Source: Halolamina rubra
GTDB taxonomy: Archaea > Halobacteriota > Halobacteria > Halobacteriales > Haloferacaceae
Direction: 5' to 3'
NCBI RefSeq assembly: GCF_000739555.1
Contig: NZ_BBJN01000050.1
Location: 1 to 34,460 of the forward strand
Length of the DNA stretch: 34,460 bases
The stretch's first letter is position 1, and each line of letters begins with the position of its first letter. The notes below the pieces were generated by a model. It had not been told where the DNA came from. It ran no database searches and was given only the letters and a program-made list of their open reading frames with translations. Both the position numbers and the translations under genes were made by a program. Positions 22,775 to 30,366 of the stretch are shown here, piece by piece.

Positions 22775-23710
22775 TCAGTTCCGACCGATCCGCACCGCGA
22801 GCGTCGACGCCGCGTAGCCGCCGATGGCGACGAGCACGATCGTCCCGCCGGCGGCCACGTCGTACAGGTACGAGAGCGTCACGCCCGCGGTCGTCGCGAA
22901 CAGCCCCGCGGCGACGGCGACGGCGATCGAGCGCTTGAACCCCCGGATCGCCGCGGCGGTCGCGGTCGGCACCACCAGCATCGCCGCGACGAGGATCACG
23001 CCCATAATCTGCATCGCGCCGACCACGACCACCGCGGTCAGCACCGCGAGCAAGCGGTTGTAGCGCCCGACCGGGATCCCCGCGGCGCGGGCGCCCACCT
23101 CGTCGAAGGTGACGTACAGCAGCGGCCGGTAGGCGGCCCCGACCGTCGCCGCGACGACGGCGCTCATCGCCAGCAGCGTCGCCACGTTGGCCCGCGACAC
23201 CGTCGCCAGCGAGCCGAACAGGTAGGCGTCGATCCCCACGGCGATCCCCCCGTCGGTCGCGGTGAGCAGCACGCTCCCGACCGCGAACGAGCCGGTGAGC
23301 ACGATAGCCAACGACGTGTCCCGGTAGGCGCCGGCGGCGTCGATCAGCGCCTGGACCAGCAACGCGGCGACGGCCGCGACCACGAGCGCCGCGAGCAGCG
23401 GCGGCACGGCCACCGCGAACAGGCTGTTGACGAACAGCCCCGCGGCGACCCCGGCGAACGCGGAGTGGGCCAGCGTGTCGCCGATCATCGCCATCTCCCG
23501 GTGGACGAGGAAGCTCCCCACCAGCGGGCCGAGCACGGCGACACAGACCGCCGCGAGGTAGGCCCGCTGCATGAACGGGAACCCCAGCAGCTCGATCCCG
23601 GTCACCCCGGCGAGGGCGTCCAGCAGGCCGCCCCAGAGCTCGTCGACGACGAACGGGATCGCCCCGTCGGACTGGAGCGGGCGTGGCGTGGAGGAGAGCG
23701 TTCCGGCCAT
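22775..23710 (-). CDS. Metal ABC transporter permease (ZnuB/MntB type)
   Basis: Membrane permease of a zinc/manganese-type ABC importer, 311 residues with about eight to nine hydrophobic segments. Typical ABC-3 family features are MQRAYLAAVCVAVLGPLVGSFLVHREMAMIGDTLAHSAFAGVA near the N-terminus, the FDEVGARAAGIPVGRYN cytoplasmic loop that contacts the ATPase, and the MQIMGVILVAAMLVVPTATA helix. The start codon overlaps the ATPase stop codon (ATGA), so it is last in the znuA-znuC-znuB-type operon. Zinc is the likely substrate because of the binding protein's His-rich loop; manganese is the alternative. Confidence 0.93.
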   Translation of the reverse strand: MAGTLSSTPRPLQSDGAIPFVVDELWGGLLDALAGVTGIELLGFPFMQRAYLAAVCVAVLGPLVGSFLVHREMAMIGDTLAHSAFAGVAAGLFVNSLFAVAVPPLLAALVVAAVAALLVQALIDAAGAYRDTSLAIVLTGSFAVGSVLLTATDGGIAVGIDAYLFGSLATVSRANVATLLAMSAVVAATVGAAYRPLLYVTFDEVGARAAGIPVGRYNRLLAVLTAVVVVGAMQIMGVILVAAMLVVPTATAAAIRGFKRSIAVAVAAGLFATTAGVTLSYLYDVAAGGTIVLVAIGGYAASTLAVRIGRN

Positions 23711-24450
23711 CAGTGCTGGTGGTGGACGATCGACTGCGAGCCGCCGTACGCCGCCGCGAGCGCGTCGGTCTCGACGAACACCGCGGGGTCGCCGTGGAAG
23801 TAGAGCTCGCGGTTCAGGCAGGCGATCTCGGAGGCGTGGGTGGTGACGACGCCGATGTCGTGTTCGATCAGCACGATCGTCATCCCGTCCTCGTTCAGCT
23901 CGCCGAGCAGGTCGTAGAACGCCTCCCGGGACTCGGCGTCGACGCCGACGGTGGGCTCGTCGAGCGCGAGGAGATCCGCCTCCGCCGCGAGCGCGCGGGC
24001 GATGAAGGCCCGCTGGCGCTGGCCGCCGGAGAGCCGCCCCACCCGACGCTCGGCGAGATCGTCGATCCCCACCCGCCGAAGCGCGGCGTCGACGGCCCCG
24101 CGGTCCTCGTCGTCGAAGCGACCGAACGGCCGGCGGGGGTAGCGACCCATCCGCACCGCCTCCCGGACCGTGACGGGCATCCCGTCGGCGGCGTCGGAGA
24201 CGTTCTGCGGGACGTACCCCACGCGCCGGCCGGTCGACCGGGCGTGGGCGGGCTCGCCGAACAGCCGAACCGAGCCGGCGTCCGGGCGCCGGAGGCCGAT
24301 CAGGAGCTCGAGCAGCGTGGTCTTCCCCGAGCCGTTCGGGCCGACCAGCCCGAGGAACTCGCCGGCCTCGACGGTGAGCGAAACGTCCTCGACCACCGGT
24401 CGGTCGCCGTAGGTGAACGACACCTCGGTGGCCTCGAGGACGCCCGTCAT
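23710..24450 (-). CDS. Metal ABC transporter ATP-binding protein (ZnuC/MntA type)
   Basis: Cytoplasmic ATPase of the metal importer, 246 residues. Walker A GPNGSGKT (37-44), Q-loop region VGYVPQNVSD, signature LSGGQRQRAFIARAL, Walker B LLALDEPTVGVD and switch His in LIEHDIGVV are all intact. It overlaps the binding-protein gene upstream and the permease gene downstream by four bases each, giving tight translational coupling. The start is the ATG at 24450 giving MTGVLEATEVSFTYGDRPVV. Confidence 0.95.
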   Translation of the reverse strand: MTGVLEATEVSFTYGDRPVVEDVSLTVEAGEFLGLVGPNGSGKTTLLELLIGLRRPDAGSVRLFGEPAHARSTGRRVGYVPQNVSDAADGMPVTVREAVRMGRYPRRPFGRFDDEDRGAVDAALRRVGIDDLAERRVGRLSGGQRQRAFIARALAAEADLLALDEPTVGVDAESREAFYDLLGELNEDGMTIVLIEHDIGVVTTHASEIACLNRELYFHGDPAVFVETDALAAAYGGSQSIVHHQH

Positions 24451-25415
24451 GCGTCGAGCGCCCGCTCGAGCGTCGGGACGTTCACGTTCCGCATCACGTC
24501 GACGTACCCCCACCCCTCGCGCTCCCACTCGTCGGTCAGGCCCGGGATCGCCGTCAGCGGCAGCACCGCCTCGGCGTCGGTCTCGGCGACCAACTGCTCG
24601 GCGGCCTGCTGGGACTCGAGCGGGTCCGCCACGACGTACCGCAGCCCGTGCTCGTCGACGATCTCCTGGGCGTGGCGAACGTCCCGCGTCGTCGGCCGGT
24701 CGTCGGGCGACACGTCGGTTAGCGCGGCGACGTGGACGCCGTAGCGGTCCTCGAGGTAGCCGAAGGAGTCGTGGCCCGCCACGAGCAGCGTCTCGGTCCC
24801 GGCGTCGGCGACGACCGCCTCGATCCGCGCGTCGAGATCGCGGAGTCGCTCGCGGAACGCGTCGGCGTTCGCGGTGTAGGTGTCCGCGTGGGCGGGATCC
24901 AGGTCGGCCAGCGCCGACTCGACGGTACCGGCGGCGTCGGCGACCCGCGTCGGGTCGAGCCAGAAGTGCGGGTCGGCGGTGCCGTGGTCGTGGCCGCTCT
25001 CGGTCCCGTCGTGGTCGTCGTGGCCGCCGCCGGCGGGCAGGAGCGCCACGTCGCTGGCGGCGTCGACCGTCGCCACCTCGGCGCCGTCGGCGTCGAGGTC
25101 GGCGAGCACGTCGTCGACCCACGGCTGGAACGTCTCGGGGCCGTGGACGAGCAGGTCGGCGTCGGCGACGGCCTCGCGAACCCGCGGGCCGGGCTCCCAG
25201 CCGTGGCCGTGTTGGCCGATCGGCACCAGCAGCTCCGTCGCGGCGGCGTCGCCGGCGACCGCCGCGGCGATCGAGCCGAACACGAAGAAGGACGAGGCGG
25301 TCGTCGTCTCCGAGTCCGCGCCGGCACTGACCGAGCCGTCGACACAGCCGGCGAGCGCGCCGACGCTCGCGGTCCCGACCCCGGCGGCTAACAGCTGTCG
25401 TCTCGTGAGCGCCAT
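24447..25415 (-). CDS. Metal ABC transporter substrate-binding lipoprotein (ZnuA type)
   Basis: Extracytoplasmic metal-binding protein, 322 residues. The N-terminus has a twin-arginine pair (TRRQLL, R5-R6) and lipobox LAGC with C24, so it is probably exported folded by Tat and lipid-anchored, as is common in haloarchaea. Cluster A-1 features: GHGWEPGPRVREAVADADLLVHG with a metal-ligand His, a His/Asp-rich loop (GGGHDDHDGTESGHDHG) typical of zinc-binding members, DPHFWLDPTRV, and GHDSFGYLEDRYGV. First gene of the operon; its promoter region holds three TTGTTA elements. Confidence 0.94.
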   Translation of the reverse strand: MALTRRQLLAAGVGTASVGALAGCVDGSVSAGADSETTTASSFFVFGSIAAAVAGDAAATELLVPIGQHGHGWEPGPRVREAVADADLLVHGPETFQPWVDDVLADLDADGAEVATVDAASDVALLPAGGGHDDHDGTESGHDHGTADPHFWLDPTRVADAAGTVESALADLDPAHADTYTANADAFRERLRDLDARIEAVVADAGTETLLVAGHDSFGYLEDRYGVHVAALTDVSPDDRPTTRDVRHAQEIVDEHGLRYVVADPLESQQAAEQLVAETDAEAVLPLTAIPGLTDEWEREGWGYVDVMRNVNVPTLERALDA

Positions 25416-25419
25416 CTGA

Positions 25420-25477
25420 TTGTTAATACTGGCCGTGGAGATAATAACTCTTGTTACCTGCAGCTCTCGTATTGTTA
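25420..25477. promoter_or_regulatory. Promoter and possible operator of the metal ABC operon
   Basis: TTGTTA on the plus strand occurs at 25420, 25451 and 25472, spaced 31 and 21 bases, close to three and two helical turns. Between the first two lies GAGTTATTATCTC (minus strand, 25438-25450), centred about 29 bases before the ATG and a fair TATA box. The repeats could be sites for a metal-responsive repressor. Because TTAACAA is itself TATA-like, some may simply be promoter elements. Confidence 0.45.
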
Positions 25478-25577
25478 AATGGCGGGCGGCGACGGTGGAA
25501 CGAGATCGGTGTGGTCACTGGCCGATGCGGCGCGCGGTCGGGCGGGAGACGGGGAGAAAACCGGCTCGCGGGTGGTC

Positions 25578-26915
25578 TCAGTTCGCGTCCTCGATCGCCG
25601 CGGTCAGCAGCTCCGCGCCGAGTTCGATCTCGCGTTCGGTCACGTCCATCGGCGGCAGCACGCGGATCGTCTGCTTCCCGCAGGCCAGCAGCAGCAGGCC
25701 GCGCGCGAACGCGGCGTCGACGATGTCGTCGCGCAGGTCCTTCGACTCGAAGTCGAGGCCGAGCATCAGCCCCTTCCCGCGGACGCTGGTGACGCCGTCG
25801 AGGTCGGCGTCGCGCATGAGCTCCTGGAACTGACGGCCGCGCTCGGTGGCGTTCTCCAGCAGGTCGTACTCCTCGATGGCGTCGATGGTGAACGCCCCCT
25901 TCGCGGCGGCGAGGTAGTCGCCGGCCCCCCACGTCGAGGAGAGGCGCCCGCGCTCCTCGGGGAAGGTCTCCGCGTCCGAGATGGTCGCGCCCACGCGCAT
26001 CCCCTTCGCGGAGGTGATCACGTCGGGGTCGAACGGGTAGTGCTCGGAGGCCCACCACTCGCCGGTGCGGCCCAGCCCGGACTGGATCTCGTCGGCGACG
26101 AGCGTGATGTCGTGCTCCTCGGTGACCTCGGCGACGTCGCGGGCGAACGCCTCGCTCGGGAAGCGGTAGCCGCCCTCGCCCTGGATCGGCTCCATCATCA
26201 GGAACGCGACCTCCTCGGGGTTGACGTGGCCCGTCTTGGGGTCGAGTTTGGCGCTCAGCGCCGACTCCTCGCCCCGGAAGTAGCCACACTCACAGCCCGA
26301 CGGCGCGTCCTCGCACGAACAGAACGGGAAGTCGTGGACGCTCGCGATCTCCGGGAAGCGTCGACGGTACACCTCCTTCGAGCGGTTGAGCGAGAGCGCG
26401 CCCAGCGTGCGGCCGTGGAACGCGCCCTCGAACGTGAGCGCGTACTTCCCCAGGGGGTTGTCGTCGTAGGAGATCTTCATCGCGTTCTCGACGGCCTCGG
26501 CGCCGGAGTTCGAGAGGAACACCGTGTCCATGCCGAACGAGGAGGAGATCTCCGTGATGCGGTCCATCAGGCCGGCCGCGCCGGGCATCCCTTCGCCCGG
26601 CGAGCTCCCGTCCGAGGCGTAGAAGTCCTGGCCCGCGATCTTCACGGGGTCGGTCAGCTCGAACTCCGCCATCGGCTCCATGATCTTCGGGTTGTTGTAG
26701 CCGAGCGGCGCGGCGGCGACGTGACTGGTGAAGTCCATCAGCACGTTGCCGTCCACGTCGGTACAGAACGGGCCCTCGGCGGGCGCGGTGTGGTCCCAGA
26801 CGAACTCGTAGACGTACGTGCTGGGCGCCGAAAACTCGTGGTGGTAGTCGACCCACTCCTGCGCTCGGTCGCCGGGGAGGTCGGTGACCTCCGGCTCGAC
26901 AGAATCCCGGTCCAT
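25578..26915 (-). CDS. Class-III (PLP) aminotransferase
   Basis: Pyridoxal-phosphate aminotransferase of the GABA/ornithine/diaminobutyrate group, 445 residues. FLSNSGAEAVENAMKISY, FEGAFHGRTLGALSLNRSK, VADEIQSGLGRTG (D275 binds the PLP ring nitrogen) and the Schiff-base lysine K304 in TSAKGMRVG are all present. The substrate cannot be fixed: GABA, ornithine and acetylornithine relatives look alike. An unusual Cys cluster, C199-x-C201-x6-C208-x-C210, sits in the loop after SVHDFPF and may bind metal. A CTTAACAATA box on the minus strand (26936-26945) is 26 bases from the start. Transcribed alone. Confidence 0.93.
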   Translation of the reverse strand: MDRDSVEPEVTDLPGDRAQEWVDYHHEFSAPSTYVYEFVWDHTAPAEGPFCTDVDGNVLMDFTSHVAAAPLGYNNPKIMEPMAEFELTDPVKIAGQDFYASDGSSPGEGMPGAAGLMDRITEISSSFGMDTVFLSNSGAEAVENAMKISYDDNPLGKYALTFEGAFHGRTLGALSLNRSKEVYRRRFPEIASVHDFPFCSCEDAPSGCECGYFRGEESALSAKLDPKTGHVNPEEVAFLMMEPIQGEGGYRFPSEAFARDVAEVTEEHDITLVADEIQSGLGRTGEWWASEHYPFDPDVITSAKGMRVGATISDAETFPEERGRLSSTWGAGDYLAAAKGAFTIDAIEEYDLLENATERGRQFQELMRDADLDGVTSVRGKGLMLGLDFESKDLRDDIVDAAFARGLLLLACGKQTIRVLPPMDVTEREIELGAELLTAAIEDAN

Positions 26916-26935
26916 GCTTAGGCGAGAGAGGCTGC

Positions 26936-26945
26936 TATTGTTAAG
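26936..26945 (-). promoter_or_regulatory. TATA-like box (CTTAACAATA) of the aminotransferase gene
   Basis: Centred about 26 bases upstream of the start codon at 26915. It contains the same TTAACAA word as the znuA-type promoter. Confidence 0.45.
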
Positions 26946-26957
26946 CTGACGGTCGAC

Positions 26958-28259
26958 TCAGACCCCGGGCCCGAACAGCATCGACGCCGCCGCGACCAGC
27001 GCGGTGACGACGAGCAGCAGCACCGACCAGATCGCCACCGACCGGCCGAACCGCCGCGGGCCGGTCAGCGTCAGCCCCGCCTTGACGGCGATGCTCGACG
27101 CCGACGCGAGCAGCACCGAGATCACGGCGGGGCCGCCCGCGACGCCGCCGCCGATGTACAGCAGCGTCGCCGACGTGGTCGCGCCGGCCGAGGAGACCAG
27201 TCCCGAGACCGCCGCGCTGACGTACAGCCCCGCGGTGCCGAAGCGGGCCTGGGCGAACGCCGAGCCGACGAGGATGACCGCGAACACGCCGCCGAACGCC
27301 AGCGCGTTCCGCAGCGAGAACGGGCTCTCCAGGTCCACTTCGAGCGTCGCGTCCCAGTCGGCGGTCAGCGCGGCGGCGCCGACGCTCGCGACCACCAGCG
27401 CGCCCAGCGGCGCCGCCGCGCCGACGAGCACGGGCACCCCCGAGGTGAGCGTGAAGAAGAGGACGATCGCGAGGTTGCGGGCGGCCATCGCGGCGTCGGC
27501 CAGCAGCACCGCGGCGACGGCGTACTCGGTGACGGAGCTCCGCTGCTGGACGTGATCCAGCATCGACCCGACGACCGCCGTCGACGACGCCAGCCCGCCG
27601 AAGAAGCCGGTGATCGCGACCCCGCGGCCGCCGTACGTGCGGACCAGCGCGTAGTTGGCGATCCCGATCCCCGCGACGGTGACGACCATCAGCCAAGCCA
27701 CCCGCGGCGGGAAGCCGACGCCGAACAGCTCGACGGACTCGGGCGGCAGCAGCGGGTAGATCACGAAGGCGAGCACGGCGAACTCCGTCGCCGAGCGGAG
27801 CTCCTCGCGGTCGAGCCCGCCGGCGAAGGAGTGGAGCTCCCGCTTGAGCACCAGCAGCGCCGAGGAGATCACCGCCACCGTCACCCCCTCGATCACCAGC
27901 CCCGCGGCGACCAGCGCGCCGATGCCGTAGGCGACGAACATCGAGACGCTGGTCGTCAGCGAGAGCGAGGCGTCGGCGGCGCCGCTCTGGAGCTCCCGGA
28001 CGGCGAGCAGGCCGCCCATCAGGAGCACCAACAGCCCGCCGACCGCCAGCAGCGCCCCGGCGGCGTCGACGCGCTGGGCCAGCAGCGTCGCCGTCGCCCC
28101 GGACAGCGTCAGCAGCGAGAACGTCCGCACGCCGGCGGATTTCTCGGACCACTCGCGCTCCAGGCCGAGAAACAGCCCCAGCGCGCCCGCGATGGTGAGT
28201 CGCACCACCGGCTCCGAGAGGGGCGCGGCGAACAGCGCGTCGGCCTGTAGCGGCGGCAT
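26958..28259 (-). CDS. MgtC/SapB-DUF4010 family membrane protein
   Basis: 433-residue polytopic membrane protein. The N-terminal about 140 residues match MgtC/SapB (RLTIAGALGLFLGLEREWSEKSAGVRTFSLLTLSGATATLL, with the conserved GLERE and RTF). The remainder matches DUF4010 (ALVRTYGGRGVAITGFFGGLASSTAVVGSM, and GLVSSAGATTSATLLYIGGG near the end). About 12 membrane segments are expected. MgtC relatives are linked to magnesium homeostasis and ATP synthase control in bacteria; in haloarchaea the role is unproven. It shares a promoter region containing a large inverted repeat with the divergent AI-2E transporter. Confidence 0.9.
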   Translation of the reverse strand: MPPLQADALFAAPLSEPVVRLTIAGALGLFLGLEREWSEKSAGVRTFSLLTLSGATATLLAQRVDAAGALLAVGGLLVLLMGGLLAVRELQSGAADASLSLTTSVSMFVAYGIGALVAAGLVIEGVTVAVISSALLVLKRELHSFAGGLDREELRSATEFAVLAFVIYPLLPPESVELFGVGFPPRVAWLMVVTVAGIGIANYALVRTYGGRGVAITGFFGGLASSTAVVGSMLDHVQQRSSVTEYAVAAVLLADAAMAARNLAIVLFFTLTSGVPVLVGAAAPLGALVVASVGAAALTADWDATLEVDLESPFSLRNALAFGGVFAVILVGSAFAQARFGTAGLYVSAAVSGLVSSAGATTSATLLYIGGGVAGGPAVISVLLASASSIAVKAGLTLTGPRRFGRSVAIWSVLLLVVTALVAAASMLFGPGV

Positions 28260-28283
28260 GGGTCGCTACGTACCGCCCTCCGG

Positions 28284-28332
28284 CTATATAGGTGTGGGGG
28301 CCGGCGTCGACGCCACCCCCACACGCTTATAC
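28284..28332. promoter_or_regulatory. Divergent promoters around a 33-base inverted repeat
   Basis: On the left, CTATATAG (28284-28291) is a TATA box about 28 bases from the leftward start at 28259. On the right, CTTATAC (28326-28332) is 27 bases from the rightward start at 28356. Between them lies GTGTGGGGG (28292-28300), a central palindrome GGCGTCGACGCC (28303-28314) and CCCCCACAC (28316-28324). This is an almost complete inverted repeat occupying the whole space between the boxes, where a repressor could block both promoters. Confidence 0.65.
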
Positions 28333-28355
28333 TCGCGCCGACACCTCTCGGAGGT

Positions 28356-29561
28356 ATGGAGCTCTCGGCGGTCGACAAGGGGCGAGTGCTCTGGGGCGCG
28401 TTCGGCCTCGCCCTCGCGGGCGCGCTGGCGTTCGTCGCGTACTCCTTCGTCGGCACGCTCGTGTTCGGCCTGTTCGTCTACTACGCCACCCGGCCGATCT
28501 ACCGGCAGCTCCGGCGGGCGCTCGACAGCCCCAGCCTCGCGGCCGCGGTGTCGCTGTTCGCGCTCGTGCTCCCGGCGCTGCTGCTGGTGATTTACGCGAT
28601 CACGATCGTCCTCCAGGAGCTCGACAAGTACGCGCAGAACACGACGATAAACATCGAGCAGCTGGGGATCGACCCGACGCTGATCGACCGCGTCGCCGAC
28701 CCCGAACGCCTGCTGCAGGACGGCTTCGCCGAGATGATCACCGAGGCGAACCTCTCGCAGCTGCTGCAGTCCGTCGAGTCGGCGTTCGGCACCGTCGCCG
28801 TGCTTGGCGTCGCCGCGATCCACCTGTTCGTGATGCTGGCGATGGCGTTCTACCTGCTGCGCGAGGACCACCGCCTCGCCCGGTGGTTCGTCCGCCACTT
28901 CGACGACGACCGGGGCACCGTCCGCGCGTTCGCCACCGCGGTCGATCGGGACTTCAACTCGATCTTCTTCGGCAACATCCTCAACGCGATCCTCACCGGC
29001 ACCATCGGTGTGATCGCCTACTCGGTGCTGAACGTGTTCGCGCCGCCGGGCACCGCGATCCCCGCGCCGGCGCTGGTGGGGATGCTCGCCGGCATCGCGA
29101 GCCTGATCCCCGTCGTGGGGATGAAGCTCGTCTACTTCCCCGTCGCGCTGCTGCTGCTCGCACAGTCGCTGCTCGCGGGGACCGCCGGCGGGCTGGCGTT
29201 CGTGATCGCCTTCGCCGTCGTCTCCTTCGTGATCGTCGACACGATTCCGGATCTGGTGCTCCGACCGTACGTCTCCGGGCGCTCGCTCCACGTCGGCGCG
29301 CTGATGCTCGCGTACACGCTCGGCCCGCTGCTGTTCGGCTGGTACGGCATCTTCCTGATGCCGATGCTGCTGGTGTTCGTCGTCCACTTCGCGCGGATCG
29401 TGCTCCCGGAGCTCGTCGACGGGTCGCCGATCGAGCCGTACGCGGTCGACCCGGGCTACGTCACCGTCGAGAGCGGGCCGGACGTGGCGGGGGAGGGCGT
29501 CTCGGGCGAGAGCGGGGCCGCGCCGGACGACTCACCGGGGTCGGCGGCGGATCAGGGTTAG
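28356..29561 (+). CDS. AI-2E (TerC/PerM) family transporter
   Basis: Membrane protein of the AI-2E transporter/PerM family, 401 residues with about eight membrane segments. Family features include an N-terminal pair of helices (FGLALAGALAFVAYSFVGTLVFGLFVYYATRPIYRQL), a long soluble segment (about 85-150), the DFNSIFFGNILNAILTGTIGVIAY motif and FVIVDTIPDLVLRPYVSGRSLHVGALMLAYTLGPLLFGWYGIFLMP near the end. Substrate not known; members include sodium/proton antiporters and autoinducer exporters. The acidic, serine-rich tail (about 375-401) is cytoplasmic. Its stop codon overlaps that of the convergent PadR gene by three bases. Confidence 0.92.
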   Translation: MELSAVDKGRVLWGAFGLALAGALAFVAYSFVGTLVFGLFVYYATRPIYRQLRRALDSPSLAAAVSLFALVLPALLLVIYAITIVLQELDKYAQNTTINIEQLGIDPTLIDRVADPERLLQDGFAEMITEANLSQLLQSVESAFGTVAVLGVAAIHLFVMLAMAFYLLREDHRLARWFVRHFDDDRGTVRAFATAVDRDFNSIFFGNILNAILTGTIGVIAYSVLNVFAPPGTAIPAPALVGMLAGIASLIPVVGMKLVYFPVALLLLAQSLLAGTAGGLAFVIAFAVVSFVIVDTIPDLVLRPYVSGRSLHVGALMLAYTLGPLLFGWYGIFLMPMLLVFVVHFARIVLPELVDGSPIEPYAVDPGYVTVESGPDVAGEGVSGESGAAPDDSPGSAADQG

Positions 29562-29836
29562 TCCACGTCGACGTACTGTGCCTCCCACTCCCGGCGGGCT
29601 TCGATCTCGCGCGTGCCGCGCCGGGTCAGCGTGTAGTAGTTGGTCCGCCGGTCGCGCTGGCCTTTCTCCACCAGCCCCTTCTCGACCAGCGTGTCGAGGT
29701 TCGGGTAGAGCCGACCGTGGTGGATCTCCGACTCGTAGTACTCCTCCAGTTCGTCTTTGATCGCGAGCCCGTAGGGCTCGTCTCTCCCGGCGATCACGTA
29801 CAGCAGGTCGCGCTGAAACCCGGTGAGATCGTGCAT
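29558..29836 (-). CDS. PadR-family winged-helix regulator
   Basis: 92-residue DNA-binding protein: LTGFQRDLLYVIAG, a GLAIKDELEEYYESEIHHGRLYPNLDTLVEKGLVEKG recognition/wing unit and YYTLTRRGTREIEARREW. The family normally dimerises and represses transporters or stress genes. The haloarchaeal oxidative-stress regulator RosR belongs to this family and, as far as I remember, looks similar; orthology is not claimed. Its position convergent with a transporter gene does not imply regulation. A CTTTATCA box (about 29868-29875 on the minus strand) is likely its promoter. Confidence 0.9.
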   Translation of the reverse strand: MHDLTGFQRDLLYVIAGRDEPYGLAIKDELEEYYESEIHHGRLYPNLDTLVEKGLVEKGQRDRRTNYYTLTRRGTREIEARREWEAQYVDVD

Positions 29837-30157
29837 GGGAATGTGTCACTATTGTTTCGGAACGCTGATAAAGATTACGCAAATTCTGCCGGTTTCGACC
29901 GTAGACGCCCACGCCACGCCGATTTTCGGGAGCGTCGTTCCGGTCTATCTGTGCGACATATCGGCGACGGCGAACGATCGACGCGAGATAGCCGTCGCTA
30001 CGTGGTCTCGAAAACGACGACGCCGGGCGGGACAGAAAACGTCCGCGCCCGGCGCCGAAACGGTCCCCGCTGACGCTTCGGCCCTCCAGACGAAGCGTCA
30101 TCGGCACTTGCCCATCCCGACCCTTAAACGTAGCGTTGCTCGCGAACCGACACGTCC
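29837..30157. other. Intergenic region upstream of the PadR gene
   Basis: 321 bases with no gene. The first 45 bases hold the leftward PadR promoter (CTTTATCA and an AT-rich flank). The middle contains repeated CGACG/CGCGAG words near 29968-29998 that could be regulator sites but show no clear symmetry. The right part has a perfect hairpin at 30071-30100 after the stop codon of the 48-residue gene. Confidence 0.55.
30071..30100 (-). terminator. Hairpin TGACGCTTCG/CGAAGCGTCA
   Basis: Perfect 10-base inverted repeat with a 10-base loop, 58 bases beyond the stop codon of the leftward small gene at 30158. It is likely the transcript end of that gene. Confidence 0.5.
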
Positions 30158-30304
30158 TCAGATGTGCTCCTCCTCGAGCACCCAGCCGAGCGCCCGCTTG
30201 TAGTAGGTGAACATCTCCCTGATGGACTCGTGGTTCATCTCCTCGCTGTCGAGCTGTTCCTGGAGGAACTCGTACTGCTCTCGGATCTCCGACTCGTCGC
30301 GCAT
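30158..30304 (-). CDS. Small acidic helical protein
   Basis: 48-residue protein too short for most gene finders: it begins MRDESEIREQYEFLQEQLDS and ends with MFTYYKRALGWVLEEEHI before TGA. Almost entirely helical and charged, with regular Leu/aromatic spacing (possible short coiled coil). Codon use (G/C at third positions) matches real haloarchaeal genes and the frame is clean. It follows the DUF1028 gene in the same direction, 62 bases later. Function unknown. Confidence 0.7.
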   Translation of the reverse strand: MRDESEIREQYEFLQEQLDSEEMNHESIREMFTYYKRALGWVLEEEHI

Positions 30305-30366
30305 GGGCGGCGTTGGGGCCGCGGCCGCTTGGGCGTGACGGCGGCCCGGGCCCGCACCGACGCCCG

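Noticed and set aside
28350..28355. GGAGGT directly before the AI-2E gene as a ribosome binding site
   Set aside because: It abuts the ATG with no spacing, and the TATA box places the transcript start at about the start codon, so it would not be in a usable leader.
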